A DNA stretch of 64,000 bases from assembly GCF_004959775.1 (NCBI RefSeq), contig NZ_SJZG01000013.1, forward strand, positions 48,186 to 112,185, read 5' to 3'. Shown piece by piece: positions 17,632 to 27,370 of this stretch. The notes below the pieces were generated by a model, which made no database searches, was not told the DNA's origin, and was given only the letters and a program-made list of their open reading frames with translations. Numbering within the stretch: position 1 is the first letter of the stretch; the number at the start of each line of letters is the position of its first letter. Origin of the DNA: Agromyces sp. H66 (GTDB lineage: Bacteria; Actinomycetota; Actinomycetes; Actinomycetales; Microbacteriaceae). The position numbers and the translations under genes are program-made.

Positions 17632-19086
17632 ATGTCCTCCGTCACCTCCACCAGCCTCGCGCTCAGCCGCCTGCTCGACGACGACGCGAGCTGGCGGCTG
17701 CTCCGCGCCGACAACGCACCGGTCATCGCGGCGCTCCTCTCGGAGCACCTCGGCGGCGAGCCGCAGCGTCTGCCCGCCGACGAGCTGTTCGAGGTGCTCG
17801 ACCACGATCTCGAGCGGCTCCGCGAGGCGGGTTTCGAGCTCAGGCGCAACGCCCAGGGGTACTGCGCCGAGTGGCGCGAGGCGGGCTTCCTCGTGCGCCG
17901 CCCCTCCGAGGAGGCACGCGGCGAGACGTACGAGCTCTCGCCCGGGGCGCTGCAGGCGATCCGCTACCTCGAGCAGCTCGCCACACCCCGCCAGACCGCC
18001 ACCGAGTCGCGACTGGCGAGCATCGCGGCTCAGCTCGGCCGGCTCGCTGTCGATACCGACCCCGACGCGACCCGCCGGCTCGCGCAGTTGCACGCCGAGC
18101 GCGACCGCATCGATCAGGCGATCGAACGCATCCACGCCGGCGAACTCGAGACGCTCGACCCGTCGCGGGCACTCGAACGCATCCGCGACATCCTCGCGCA
18201 GGCCGAGGAGATCCCGGCCGACTTCGCGCGCGTGCGCGCCGAGTTCGAAGAGCTCAACCGGTCGGTGCGCGCCGGCATCGTCGAATCGGATGCCACGCAG
18301 CGCGCCGTGCTCGACGACATCTTCCGCGGAGTCGACCACATCGCCGAATCCGAGGCCGGGCGCAGCTTCGCGGGCTTCTCGGCGCTCGTGCTCGACGCCG
18401 AGCTCGGCGCCGCCTTCGACGAGCACATGACGCAGGTGCTCGAGCGTGAGTTCGCCGACTCCCTCACGCCGTCGCAGCGCCGCTTCCTGCGTCGCTACGT
18501 GCGCGTGCTGAAGGAGCGCAGCGGCGAGATCCAAGACGTCATCACGACCTTCGCCCGCGGACTTCGGCGGTACGTGCAGTCGCAGGACTTCCAGCGTGAC
18601 CGGGTGCTGCAGCGCCTGCTTCGCGAAGCCCTCGGCGCCGGCCTCGCGGCATCCGCTCGCACGAAGCCCTACCGGGTGACCGGGCTCGAACTCAGCCTCT
18701 CGACGGTGAGCATGTCGAGCGCCGGCGCCCTGCGCCTGCACGATCCCGCCGAGCTCGACGCGAGCGCGCCCGTCGAGGTGCGCGAGACCGCGACCGCCGA
18801 CCTCGCGGCGCTGCGGGCCCTCGCCCGCGAGACCGAGATCGACTTCGACGAGCTCACCGGGCACGTCAACGCCGTGCTCGGCGAACTCGACACGTGCACC
18901 GTCGGCGAGGTGCTGGCGAGGCATCCGGCCAGTCAGGGCGTCGCGAGCGTCGTCGGACTCATCGCGCTCGCCGCAGCCAACGGCGTCGTCACAGACGACA
19001 CCGAGCCGGTGCGCTGGCAGGGGCGCGACGGCCGAGCGCGGGCGGCGACCATCCCCGTCCACCGATTCACCGGGAGGGTGCTGTGA
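17632..19086 (+). CDS. jetA: Wadjet JetA (DUF3375, MukF-like kleisin)
   Basis: The product has 484 residues from ATG 17632 (ATG 17575 and GTG 17548 are in-frame alternatives). It is the DUF3375 kleisin-like subunit of the type I Wadjet complex (JetABC, related to MukBEF/MksBEF). The N-terminal winged-helix region (LLDDDASWRLLRADNAPVIA), a long central helical part with LERIRDILAQAEEIPADFAR, and the C-terminal winged helix fit the family. It bridges the JetC heads and recruits JetB. Its stop overlaps the GTG start of jetB. Together with JetD the complex extrudes and cleaves small circular DNA, giving resistance to plasmids. Confidence 0.93.
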   Translation: MSSVTSTSLALSRLLDDDASWRLLRADNAPVIAALLSEHLGGEPQRLPADELFEVLDHDLERLREAGFELRRNAQGYCAEWREAGFLVRRPSEEARGETYELSPGALQAIRYLEQLATPRQTATESRLASIAAQLGRLAVDTDPDATRRLAQLHAERDRIDQAIERIHAGELETLDPSRALERIRDILAQAEEIPADFARVRAEFEELNRSVRAGIVESDATQRAVLDDIFRGVDHIAESEAGRSFAGFSALVLDAELGAAFDEHMTQVLEREFADSLTPSQRRFLRRYVRVLKERSGEIQDVITTFARGLRRYVQSQDFQRDRVLQRLLREALGAGLAASARTKPYRVTGLELSLSTVSMSSAGALRLHDPAELDASAPVEVRETATADLAALRALARETEIDFDELTGHVNAVLGELDTCTVGEVLARHPASQGVASVVGLIALAAANGVVTDDTEPVRWQGRDGRARAATIPVHRFTGRVL

Positions 19087-19778
19087 ACGTCACGATCGGT
19101 CCGGCCGACGGCGCGAGCGACGAGCGAGCGGATGTCGCAGCCGGCCTCTGGAACGGCGATACGGGCGTGCTGGGCATGGACTCGCGCCGCGCCCTGCTCG
19201 ACCTCATCAAGGGCCCCTATCTCTCGGGGCGGGCCAACCCCGGGCTCTGGGCGGCGCTGCTCGCCGACGAGACCGCGATCCGGTCGCGGCTGCACGAGCT
19301 CTTCCTCGATCTCGTCGTCGACCGGGTCGGCGAGTTCGCGTTCGTTCGCAACGTCGACGCCGGCGAGGTCACGACCCCGCGCACGGTGCGCACGGAGTCG
19401 CTCACCTTCCTCGACACCGCGATGCTGCTCGTGCTCCGCCAGATGCTGCTCGCCCGCGAGGGTGAGGGGCGGGTCATCGTCGGACAAGACGAGGTGTTCG
19501 AACAACTGCGTCCATACCGTCCCGCCGACCACGACGAGAAGCTGTTCGGGTCGCGGCTGAACTCGTCGTGGATGAACATGAAGAACAAGCTCAGGGTCAT
19601 CCACCAGGCCGGTGCCGCCGACGGCGGCGAGCGCGCCGAGATCTCACCCGTGCTGCGGCTCATCGTCGACGCCGAGCAGGTGCGGCAGATCGAGGCCGAG
19701 TACCGGCGCATCGCCGGACGCGACGCGGCCGGCGGGGCCGCCGAAGCCGACCCCGACCTCGAGGAGCTGAGCGCATGA
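19083..19778 (+). CDS. jetB: Wadjet JetB (DUF4194, MukE-like)
   Basis: It starts at GTG 19083, overlapping the jetA stop, and encodes 231 residues. The DUF4194 core is visible as SRRALLDLIKGPYLSGRANP, LHELFLDLVVDRVGEFAFVR and the block ESLTFLDTAMLLVLRQMLLA. JetB is the KITE-like winged-helix subunit that binds the JetA kleisin and DNA. Its 3' end (ATGA) overlaps the start of jetC. It is longer at the C-terminus (Ala/Glu-rich tail) than the core needs. Confidence 0.92.
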   Translation: MNVTIGPADGASDERADVAAGLWNGDTGVLGMDSRRALLDLIKGPYLSGRANPGLWAALLADETAIRSRLHELFLDLVVDRVGEFAFVRNVDAGEVTTPRTVRTESLTFLDTAMLLVLRQMLLAREGEGRVIVGQDEVFEQLRPYRPADHDEKLFGSRLNSSWMNMKNKLRVIHQAGAADGGERAEISPVLRLIVDAEQVRQIEAEYRRIAGRDAAGGAAEADPDLEELSA

Positions 19779-22700
19779 CCCTGCTCGACCTGCCCGACGC
19801 CGTCGGCGAGCACGAGGCGGCCGACGCGTCGGGTCATCCCGGACAATGGCGGCTCGCGCGCATCGAGGTCGTGAACTGGGGCACCTTCGACGGTCACTAC
19901 CGCATCGACGTCGCCCGCGCGGGACACCTCTTCACCGGGGCATCCGGCTCAGGCAAGTCATCGCTGCTCGACGCGATCGCGAGCGTGCTCACGCCCGACA
20001 AGTGGCTCCGGTTCAACGCCGCCGCGCAGGACTCGGCGTCGCGCAACGACGATCGGAGCCTCGTCAGCTACGTGCGCGGGGCGTGGAGCAACGAGGCCGA
20101 CGCGAACTACGATCGCGCCGTCTCCGCGTACCTCCGGCGCACGGCGACCTGGAGCGGCGTACTGCTGCGGTACGAGAACCTCCGCGACGCACCGGTGACG
20201 CTCGTGCGCCTGTTCCACCTGCGCGGCGTCTCGGCCGACAAGTCCGACCTCCGCGACCTGTGCCTCATCGAACGCGGTGACGTGGGGCTGCTCGACTTCC
20301 GGGAGTTCGTGCTCGGCGGCATCGAGGCGCGGCGCATCAAGGCCGCCTGGCCCGATGCCACGGTCACCACCAACGGCAGCCACGGCGGGTTCTACGCGCG
20401 CATGCGGCGCATCTTCGGCATCGAGCACCAGAACGCGCTCCACCTGCTGCACAAGACCCAGTCGGCCAAGAACCTCGGCAGCCTCGACCAGCTGTTCCGC
20501 ACCTTCATGCTCGACGAGCCGCCGACGTTCGCGCGGGCGAAGAGCGCCGTCGAGCAGTTCGGCGAACTCGACCAGGCGCACCGGCACGTCGTGGACCTGC
20601 GCAGGCAGGCCGAGGAACTCGGCGTCATCGATCAGGCGATCACCGACTACGAGACGGCGACGGATGCCGCGGCCGAAGCCGAACGCCTGGGCGCGCTCAT
20701 CGACCCGTTCCAGGAGCGGCTCACGCTCCAGCTCGCCGAGGACGAGCGCGCGCAGCTCCGCGCCGACGAAGCCCGAGCGAACGACCGCGTGCGACGGGCC
20801 GCCGAGGCGGCCGAGGACGCCGAGGAGCGGCGCGCCGCCGCCGAGCGCCGCACCCTCGAACTCGGCGGCGCCGATGCCGAGCACGAGCAGCAGCTCCTGC
20901 AGGTCGCCGAGCGCGACGCCGACGAGACCGAGCGGCGGTGGCAGCGGTTCGCCGATTCGCTGCGCGCCGTCGGCATCGACCGGGCGCCCGCCGACTCGGC
21001 CGAGTTCGCCGAGCTCCGCGAGACGGCCGCGCGCGAGCTGGACTCGCCGCCACCGGCCGCTGCCGCGAGCGACGACCACCGCGAGTACTTCGAAGCGCGC
21101 CACGAGCTCGCGGCGATCGACCGCGAGCTCGACGAGCTGAAGCATCGCAGGAGCAACCTGCCGCCCGCGCTCCTCGTCGCCCGACGCGAACTGGCCGACG
21201 AGCTCGGCCTCGCCGAGCAGGCGCTGCCGTTCGCCGGCGAGCTCATCGAAGTGCTGCCCGAGTTCGCCGACTGGACGGGCGCCATCGAACGCGTGCTCTA
21301 CCCGATCGCGAGCGCGCTGCTCGTGCGCGACGACCTGCTCGCCGAGGTGCGCCGCCGGGTGGAGGGTCGGCACCTCGGCGCACGTCTCGTGTTCGAAGCC
21401 GTGCCGCTGACGCCGCCGCCCGTGCGGCCAGCGCGAGACGACCGATCGCTGCTACGCCGCATCCGCGTCGCATCCGGTCCGTTCGAGGAGTGGCTCCAGG
21501 CCAGGCTGTCGACCGAGTTCGACGTCGCGTGCGTCGATCACCCCGACGATCTCGACGACGTCGAACGCGGCGTCACGATCGGCGGACAGATCAAGAAGTC
21601 CGCGCGCCGGTACGAGAAGAACGACCGATTCCGCGTCGACGACCGCCGCACCTGGATCCTGGGCGCCGACAACGACGCGAAGGTCGCGCTGCTCCTCGAG
21701 CGTCGGCGCGACGCGGAGCGCCGGCTCGCGGCATCCGATGCCCGCGTTCGCGAGGCGCAGGAGGCGCGCGACGCGACCATGCGTCGCCGGGGCGTGTTCG
21801 AGGGGGTGCTGCGCGAGGACTGGGGGCAGCTCGACCGAACGGCTGCGCACGAGCGGGTCGACGCGCGTCGCAGCCGACTCCGCGAGCTCACCGACGGCAA
21901 CACCGAGCTGGGCGATGCACTCGCCGCCCGCGACGCCGCGATCGACGGCGTGCGGACCGCGCACGCGCGCCTCACCGACGAGCGGGTCGCGCTGACGGCG
22001 ATCACCGAGCGCCTCGGCGGCATCGAGGCGCAGATCTCCCGGCTCGCCGACCGGGTGGCTGCGGTCGCGCTCGACGAGGCGGATGTCGCGAACCTCGATG
22101 CCCGGTATCGCGCGGTGCAGCGCAGCCTCACCCGCGACAATGTCGAAACGGTGGGTCGTCGTGCGAGCGCGGTGCTGCACGCCGAACTCGACGCCGCCCG
22201 CCGACGCCAGTCGGGGGCCGAGACACGGTTCGTCGCTGCGGCGAGCACCTTCGCCACCAACTGGCCCGCGGCGAGCGCCGACCTCACCGCGCAGATCGGC
22301 GACCGGCGGGCCTACCGCGAGCTGCTCGCCGGCATCGTCGCGCGCGGGCTGCCCGAACACGAGCGCAACTTCCTGAAGCTCCTTCGCGAGAAGTCGCGAG
22401 ACCAGATCGGCCTCCTGGCATCCGACCTGCGCAACGCGCCGAAGGAGGTGACCGAGCGCATCGCGCCCGTGAATGCGTCGCTCGGCACGTCGCCGTTCGA
22501 CCACGACCGGTTCCTGCGCATCGACGTGAAGGTGCAGCGCGGCGGCGAGGTGCAGGACTTCATGACCGACCTGCAGACCATCGTGCAGGGCAACTGGGAG
22601 GACGAAGGCCTCGAGTCCGCCGAGCGGCGGTTCGCGGTGCTCGCCCGCGTGATGCACCGGCTCGGCTCGAACGAGCACGTGGACGTCGTCTGGCGGCGAC

Positions 22701-23107
22701 GCTGCCTCGACACGCGCGAGCACGTCACGTTCCTCGCGAAGGAGATCGACCGCGCCGGCCGCGTCGTGAACCTGCACGAGTCGAGCGCGGGGCTGTCGGG
22801 TGGGCAGCGCCAGAAGCTCGTCGTCTTCTGCCTCGCGGCCGCGTTGCGGTACCAGCTCACCGTCGATGAGGATTCCGTGCCGTCGTACGCGACGATCATC
22901 CTCGACGAGGCGTTCGACAAGGCCGACAGCCGCTACACCCGCATGGCGATGGACGTGTTCGTCGAGTTCGGGTTCCACATGCTGCTCGCGACCCCGCAGA
23001 AGCTGCTGCAGACTATCGAGCCGTACGTCGGGGCGGTGACGACGATCGACAACCCGACCCGCAAGCTGTCGCTCGTCGCGAACCTGACCTTCGACGACCC
23101 CGCCTGA
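19775..23107 (+). CDS. jetC: Wadjet JetC (SMC-like ATPase, MukB/MksB-type)
   Basis: An SMC-like ATPase of 1110 residues from ATG 19775. Walker A is GASGSGKSS (residues 55-63). Long coiled coils run from about 280 to 900, with a hinge-like region in between (LPPALLVARRELADELGLAE and beyond). The ABC signature is LSGGQRQK (about 1007) and Walker B TIILDEAFDKAD (about 1040). This is the DNA-extruding motor of the plasmid-clearing complex. The 4-bp overlaps on both sides give a tightly coupled operon. All catalytic motifs are present, so the system should be functional. Confidence 0.95.
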   Translation: MTLLDLPDAVGEHEAADASGHPGQWRLARIEVVNWGTFDGHYRIDVARAGHLFTGASGSGKSSLLDAIASVLTPDKWLRFNAAAQDSASRNDDRSLVSYVRGAWSNEADANYDRAVSAYLRRTATWSGVLLRYENLRDAPVTLVRLFHLRGVSADKSDLRDLCLIERGDVGLLDFREFVLGGIEARRIKAAWPDATVTTNGSHGGFYARMRRIFGIEHQNALHLLHKTQSAKNLGSLDQLFRTFMLDEPPTFARAKSAVEQFGELDQAHRHVVDLRRQAEELGVIDQAITDYETATDAAAEAERLGALIDPFQERLTLQLAEDERAQLRADEARANDRVRRAAEAAEDAEERRAAAERRTLELGGADAEHEQQLLQVAERDADETERRWQRFADSLRAVGIDRAPADSAEFAELRETAARELDSPPPAAAASDDHREYFEARHELAAIDRELDELKHRRSNLPPALLVARRELADELGLAEQALPFAGELIEVLPEFADWTGAIERVLYPIASALLVRDDLLAEVRRRVEGRHLGARLVFEAVPLTPPPVRPARDDRSLLRRIRVASGPFEEWLQARLSTEFDVACVDHPDDLDDVERGVTIGGQIKKSARRYEKNDRFRVDDRRTWILGADNDAKVALLLERRRDAERRLAASDARVREAQEARDATMRRRGVFEGVLREDWGQLDRTAAHERVDARRSRLRELTDGNTELGDALAARDAAIDGVRTAHARLTDERVALTAITERLGGIEAQISRLADRVAAVALDEADVANLDARYRAVQRSLTRDNVETVGRRASAVLHAELDAARRRQSGAETRFVAAASTFATNWPAASADLTAQIGDRRAYRELLAGIVARGLPEHERNFLKLLREKSRDQIGLLASDLRNAPKEVTERIAPVNASLGTSPFDHDRFLRIDVKVQRGGEVQDFMTDLQTIVQGNWEDEGLESAERRFAVLARVMHRLGSNEHVDVVWRRRCLDTREHVTFLAKEIDRAGRVVNLHESSAGLSGGQRQKLVVFCLAAALRYQLTVDEDSVPSYATIILDEAFDKADSRYTRMAMDVFVEFGFHMLLATPQKLLQTIEPYVGAVTTIDNPTRKLSLVANLTFDDPA

Positions 23108-24294
23108 TGGCCGCGTCGATGGTGTCAGTGGCCGAGGCGCGCGCACGCGCAGCCCGCACGGTCGAGCGTTCGCTGCGTGACTGGGCGGCGGGCATCGACG
23201 TGGATGCCGGCATGGAGCTTCCGTTGCATCCGCCCACCGAGAAGGCCGCCCTCGCGGACCTGCCGCGGGCGATGGCGTGGGCGAGCGAGTGGCGCGCGGT
23301 CGACGAGCGCGGCAGCCGCGGGCAGGACGCGGTCGCGGTCGTCTGGGGCGAGCGCCGCTGGCCGAGCGCGGGGACGCAACGCGTGCCCGAGCGATGCGTG
23401 CTGAGGGATTCCGACGCGATCGCCGCATTCGCAGGTGCGGCGCACCGACGCACCTGGCAGCGGCTTCGAGCACGGGCCGACGAGTTGCGGGGTCGACTGG
23501 GGTCGTCCGATGCGCTCGGCTCGCCGGGCTCGCTCGCCTCTGCCATCCGCCCGCACGCCCGCACCATCGAGGCGTACGGCGACGACGAGTTCACGACGCT
23601 GCTCGACGTCGTCGATTGGCTCATCGCACATCCCGCGTCGGGTCGGCGCATCCGCCAGCTTCCCATCCGCGGGATCGACACGAAGTGGCTCGAAGCGCAC
23701 CGCGGCGTCGTCGAAGCGTTCGTCGCCGCCGTCACCGGCGCGCACTCGCTCGGCCTCCTCGAGAGCCAGTCGCTCGTGCGCGTGCGGTTCCTCGACCCGG
23801 CGCTGCGCCCGGGCGGGCTGCTCGACGTCGCCGCGCCCGTCGACCAGCTCGCCGCGCTGCAGGCGGCGCCGTCGACGGTGTTCGTCTTCGAGAACCTCGA
23901 GACCATGTTGTCGATGCCCGAGATGGCCGGCGCCGTGGTCGTGCACGGCTCGGGCTATGCGGTCACCCGGCTCGGCGGCATCCCGTGGATCCGTGACGGC
24001 CGCATCGTCTACTGGGGCGACCTCGACTCCGACGGCTTCCGCATCCTCGACCTGCTGCGCGCCGCATGCGGCGACGTCACGAGCATCCTCATGGACGAGG
24101 GCACGCTCCTGGAGTTCGCCGACCTCTGGGTGCGCGAGACCAGGCAGGTGCCCGGGGAGTTCGGCCTGCTCAGCACCGAGGAGCGGCGGGCGCTGGCTCG
24201 CATCCGTGCCGAGGGTGGCGTGCGGCTCGAGCAGGAGCGGATCCCGTGGGCGCGAGCGTTCGCTGCGCTCGAGGGAGCGTTGCACGACGCCTGA
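23107..24294 (+). CDS. jetD: Wadjet JetD nuclease (DUF3322/DUF2220, TopoVI-like)
   Basis: The product has 395 residues, and its ATG overlaps the jetC stop by one base. DUF3322 occupies roughly residues 1-190 and DUF2220 the rest. IVYWGDLDSDGFRILDLLR (about 297-316) is the Toprim-like metal-binding Asp cluster, and the Glu in VFVFENLET is the upstream acidic residue. JetD is the nuclease that cuts plasmid DNA after JetABC has extruded it. It completes the four-gene type I Wadjet set. Downstream lies a convergent gene after 59 bp, without a clear hairpin. Confidence 0.93.
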   Translation: MAASMVSVAEARARAARTVERSLRDWAAGIDVDAGMELPLHPPTEKAALADLPRAMAWASEWRAVDERGSRGQDAVAVVWGERRWPSAGTQRVPERCVLRDSDAIAAFAGAAHRRTWQRLRARADELRGRLGSSDALGSPGSLASAIRPHARTIEAYGDDEFTTLLDVVDWLIAHPASGRRIRQLPIRGIDTKWLEAHRGVVEAFVAAVTGAHSLGLLESQSLVRVRFLDPALRPGGLLDVAAPVDQLAALQAAPSTVFVFENLETMLSMPEMAGAVVVHGSGYAVTRLGGIPWIRDGRIVYWGDLDSDGFRILDLLRAACGDVTSILMDEGTLLEFADLWVRETRQVPGEFGLLSTEERRALARIRAEGGVRLEQERIPWARAFAALEGALHDA

Positions 24295-24353
24295 GCGTCG
24301 CTGATTGCTGGAGGCGTGGATCGCGTTGTGCTCGGTGCTCGGTTGGTGCGGGC

Positions 24354-26750
24354 CTACTCGAACACCGGGACGGTCTCGCGCCAGAGCGGCGCCTCGATGA
24401 GGCGGATGTCGTCGAGCGCCAGCAGTGGGCCGTCGGTCGCTCGTCGCCCGGCCTCGGCCGCGGCCGGCAGGTGTACGGATGCCTCGGGGTGCAGCGGCAC
24501 GATGCGCAGCGTGAGCTCCGTGGCGTGCGCGAGGCCGAGCCCGTCGAGCCCGATCGTCCAGGACGTGCCATCCCAGAAGCGGTCGGCGACCACGACGCCG
24601 TCGGCCTCCAGGCGGGCGACATCGCCCGCCCACTCGACCTCGAGGTAGCGGCGTCCATGCCGCTCTGGGGGCAGCTCGAGCGTCCACGAGGTGGCGTGGC
24701 GCGCGACATCCTCACGGGTCGGCGCGGATGCGCGACCGGCGCGCGAGCCGTAGCTCGGCGGCGGCGGCGCCTCGCCGGGCTTGGGCGCGCTCACCACGAC
24801 CGCCGAGTGACCAGCGGGAGACGCTTCGCCCACGGCGACGGGCTCGAACCTCCCCATCGACGGCACGTACTCCTCCACCACCGGCACCGAGGCCGCCCGC
24901 ACGGTCAGCCGACCGTCGGCTTCCTCGAACACGGCGTCGTCGCAGAGCACGAGGCGGCGGCGTCCGCTCGCCTCGAGCACCCAGACCCGGTCGGCGGATG
25001 CCGCCGGCACGACGAGCACGTCGAGCCGGCCGTCGCCCTCCGCCAACTCGAGCCGCACCGGCCCGGCCTCGGCCTCGACGACCACAACCCCCGCCGCCGG
25101 CCGCGTCGACCCGTCGCCGGCAACCGTCGCCGCCGTCGCGACCTCCACGGGAATCCCGCGCTCCGCAACGAGCACGAGCGTCGGCCGCTCACCCTCGAGC
25201 ACCGTCAGCGCCGACGCCGTCGCCCAGTCCACCCGCACGCCCCCGAGCTCGAGGTGCAGCGGCCAGTGCGCGATGGTGCCGGCGGGCACGTCGATGGGCG
25301 CATGCGGCAGCACGGTGGTTCCCCCGTCGAGGGTCACCGTGAACCGCACGTCGCGCACGGTGTCGAGCGGCACGTGCGGTTGCTGCCAGGTGATGAAGAG
25401 CCATCCCGACGCCCCGTCGCTGCGCAGTGCCCACCGCAGCGTATTGACGTCGTCGACCGAGGTCGGATGCACCGGGGGAATCGTCGACGGCATCGGCGCG
25501 AGCCTCGCGCCGAACGCCGACAGGAATGCATGCTGGCGCCGCAGCGCCGCGTGGCTCGACGCGAGCCGCCCCGACGCGCCGATCGGCGCATGGAAGTCGT
25601 AGTCGAACTCGGGCAGGTCGTTCGGGTAGCCGCTCGCGTGCGACTCCTGCAGTCCGGGCCGAGGGTTCGTGCCGCCCGCGTACATGTAGTAGCCCTGCCA
25701 GCCCGAGCCGTTGCCGATCTTGTTGTGCGCGACCGCGGCGACATCCGCCCCGCTGAGCAGCGGACGTCGGTGGTAGGCCGTCGCCATGCCGCCGCCGAGC
25801 TCGCACGTGGCCGCGGGGAACGACGCCGACGGCAGCCGCGGCGTCTCGGGGCGACGGCCGATGCCCGGGTGGTCGCGCAGGTCGGCGCCGATGCCGGGGT
25901 CGTCCCAGGTGTGCGAGAAGAAGAAGTGCTCGCGGAACGTGGTGTCCCAGTCGTGGTCGGCGTCGACCCAGAAGCCGTCGCCGTAGCCGCCGTAGAGGGG
26001 GAGCACCTCGCCCTCTGGCAGCTCGGCGCCGCCCCACGCCGTCGCGGTGCAGATGGGGGCGAGCAGGCCGTGCCGGCGGGCCATCGCCTTGAGGGTCGTG
26101 AGGTGCTCGGGCTGGTCGTAGAGCTCGTTGTCGAGCTGGATCGCGATGACGTTGCTCGACGGCCCGCACAGTGGTGCGAGCTGCTCGCCGATCGCGGCGA
26201 ACCACGACTCGACGAGGGCGAGGTAGGCGGGGTCGTCGGTGCGGTGCGCGACCGGCGCCTGCTGCACCCAGTCGGGGAACCCGCCGTTGCGCACCTCGCC
26301 GTGACACCACGGGCCGATGCGCAGCACCACGTCGAGACCCGCGGCGGCGGCGCAGCGCACGAAGGCCGCGACATCCAGGCCGCCGTTGAAGCTCGGGCGA
26401 CCGCGCTCGGGCTCGTGGTGGTTCCAGATCACGTAGGTCGCGACGGCGGTGACCCCACCCGATCGCATGAGCCGCAGGCGCTCGTCCCACTCGCCGCGCG
26501 GCACGCGGCTGTAGTGCAGCTCACCCGTCACCGGGATGAACGGGCGGCCGTCGCGCTCGACATAGCGATTGGTGAGGGCGATGCGGTCGTGCCGGTCGAC
26601 GTCGTTGCTCATCGCAGGGCGGGTCAGCGGCTCGGCCCACGGCTCGTGCGTGACGCTGTGCGGCGCCGCCACACGTGACGGCGACCCGGGTTCGCGGGGC
26701 GCAGGGTCATCCGATGCCGTGTGCAGGGCAGAAGGGCGAACGGATGTCAC
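24354..26750 (-). CDS. Beta-galactosidase, glycoside hydrolase family 35
   Basis: A 798-residue enzyme. The GH35 barrel starts with PFIPVTGELHYSRVPRGEWD and YVIWNHHEPERG. IAIQLDNELYDQ carries the acid/base Glu, and ATCELGGGMATAYHRRP the likely nucleophile Glu. The C-terminal half is beta-rich, of the jelly-roll type. No signal peptide is seen, so it should be cytoplasmic and act on imported beta-galactosides. Start: GTG 26750 is 9 nt after AAGGAG; the upstream ATG at 26786 lies before this site. It is monocistronic and no sugar transporter is adjacent. The substrate could be a plant galactoside, but that is inference. Confidence 0.9.
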   Translation of the reverse strand: MTSVRPSALHTASDDPAPREPGSPSRVAAPHSVTHEPWAEPLTRPAMSNDVDRHDRIALTNRYVERDGRPFIPVTGELHYSRVPRGEWDERLRLMRSGGVTAVATYVIWNHHEPERGRPSFNGGLDVAAFVRCAAAAGLDVVLRIGPWCHGEVRNGGFPDWVQQAPVAHRTDDPAYLALVESWFAAIGEQLAPLCGPSSNVIAIQLDNELYDQPEHLTTLKAMARRHGLLAPICTATAWGGAELPEGEVLPLYGGYGDGFWVDADHDWDTTFREHFFFSHTWDDPGIGADLRDHPGIGRRPETPRLPSASFPAATCELGGGMATAYHRRPLLSGADVAAVAHNKIGNGSGWQGYYMYAGGTNPRPGLQESHASGYPNDLPEFDYDFHAPIGASGRLASSHAALRRQHAFLSAFGARLAPMPSTIPPVHPTSVDDVNTLRWALRSDGASGWLFITWQQPHVPLDTVRDVRFTVTLDGGTTVLPHAPIDVPAGTIAHWPLHLELGGVRVDWATASALTVLEGERPTLVLVAERGIPVEVATAATVAGDGSTRPAAGVVVVEAEAGPVRLELAEGDGRLDVLVVPAASADRVWVLEASGRRRLVLCDDAVFEEADGRLTVRAASVPVVEEYVPSMGRFEPVAVGEASPAGHSAVVVSAPKPGEAPPPPSYGSRAGRASAPTREDVARHATSWTLELPPERHGRRYLEVEWAGDVARLEADGVVVADRFWDGTSWTIGLDGLGLAHATELTLRIVPLHPEASVHLPAAAEAGRRATDGPLLALDDIRLIEAPLWRETVPVFE

Positions 26751-26832
26751 GACCAAGTGCTCCTTCTCGAGTCGGGCTGGCCTCACGGTTGTAGCACATG
26801 GGCGGTGGGTGCCGGGCGGCGGGGAAGCCGTC

Positions 26833-26865
26833 TCGACATCCTGTCGCAGTTTCAGGTAACCTGAA
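26833..26865 (+). promoter_or_regulatory. Promoter with palindromic operator, MaoC-SDR-acyl-CoA synthetase operon
   Basis: The candidate -35 is TCGACA (26833-26838), and TAACCT (26857-26862) is the -10 after an 18-nt spacer. The -10 lies inside the palindrome TTCAGGTAACCTGAA (26851-26865). An almost identical arrangement precedes the ABC importer operon at 29973-30007, so one repressor probably controls both. Confidence 0.6.
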
Positions 26866-26899
26866 TCAAAGCTTGCAACGGTGCAGAGGAGTCAACCGC

Positions 26900-27370
26900 A
26901 TGACGTCGGATCACGACGGAAGTATCAGCGTCCCCATCGATCGCCTCCCCGAGACGGCCGGCCGAACGTTCGGCCCGTCATCGTGGCGGCGCATCGACCA
27001 GAGCGAGGTCACGGCGTACGCCGGACTGTCGGGCGACACGAACCCGGTGCACCTCGACGAGGAGTTCGCGAAGAGCACGCCCTTCGGCGGCACCATCGTG
27101 CACGGCTACCTCACGCTCGGCCTCGTCGTGCCGCTCATGGCCGAGGTGTTCGAGGTGACCGACTTCGGGGTGGGCATCAACTACGGACTCGACCGGCTGC
27201 GGTTCCCCGCGCCGGTCGCCGTCGGCTCACGCGTCCGCGTCGTCGGCGAGATCCTCAAGGTCGACGAGATCGAGGGCGGCTACCAGACCTTCCCCCGCGT
27301 GACCTTCGAGATCGAGGGCGGCAGCAAGCCCGCCTGCGTCGCCGACATGGTGCTGAGGTACTACCGATGA
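26900..27370 (+). CDS. MaoC-like (R)-specific enoyl-CoA hydratase
   Basis: The product has 156 residues, starting at ATG 26900 after GAGGAG. The hotdog hydratase-2 motif is AGLSGDTNPVHLDEEFAK, with the catalytic Asp46 and His51, and FGGTIVHGYLTLG follows. It would hydrate a 2-enoyl-CoA. The stop overlaps the ATG of the SDR gene (ATGA), and the acyl-CoA synthetase follows. Together they suggest activation of a carboxylic acid to a CoA thioester and beta-oxidation-like steps (hydration, then dehydrogenation by the SDR). Confidence 0.88.
   Translation: MTSDHDGSISVPIDRLPETAGRTFGPSSWRRIDQSEVTAYAGLSGDTNPVHLDEEFAKSTPFGGTIVHGYLTLGLVVPLMAEVFEVTDFGVGINYGLDRLRFPAPVAVGSRVRVVGEILKVDEIEGGYQTFPRVTFEIEGGSKPACVADMVLRYYR

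Noticed and set aside
19568..19774. N-terminal extension of JetC upstream of 19775
   Set aside because: It lies inside jetB in another frame and lacks JetC family similarity; ATG 19775 overlaps the jetB stop as expected.
23125..24687. Open frame antisense to jetD
   Set aside because: jetD has clear family motifs, and this frame shows no start signal or recognisable protein features.
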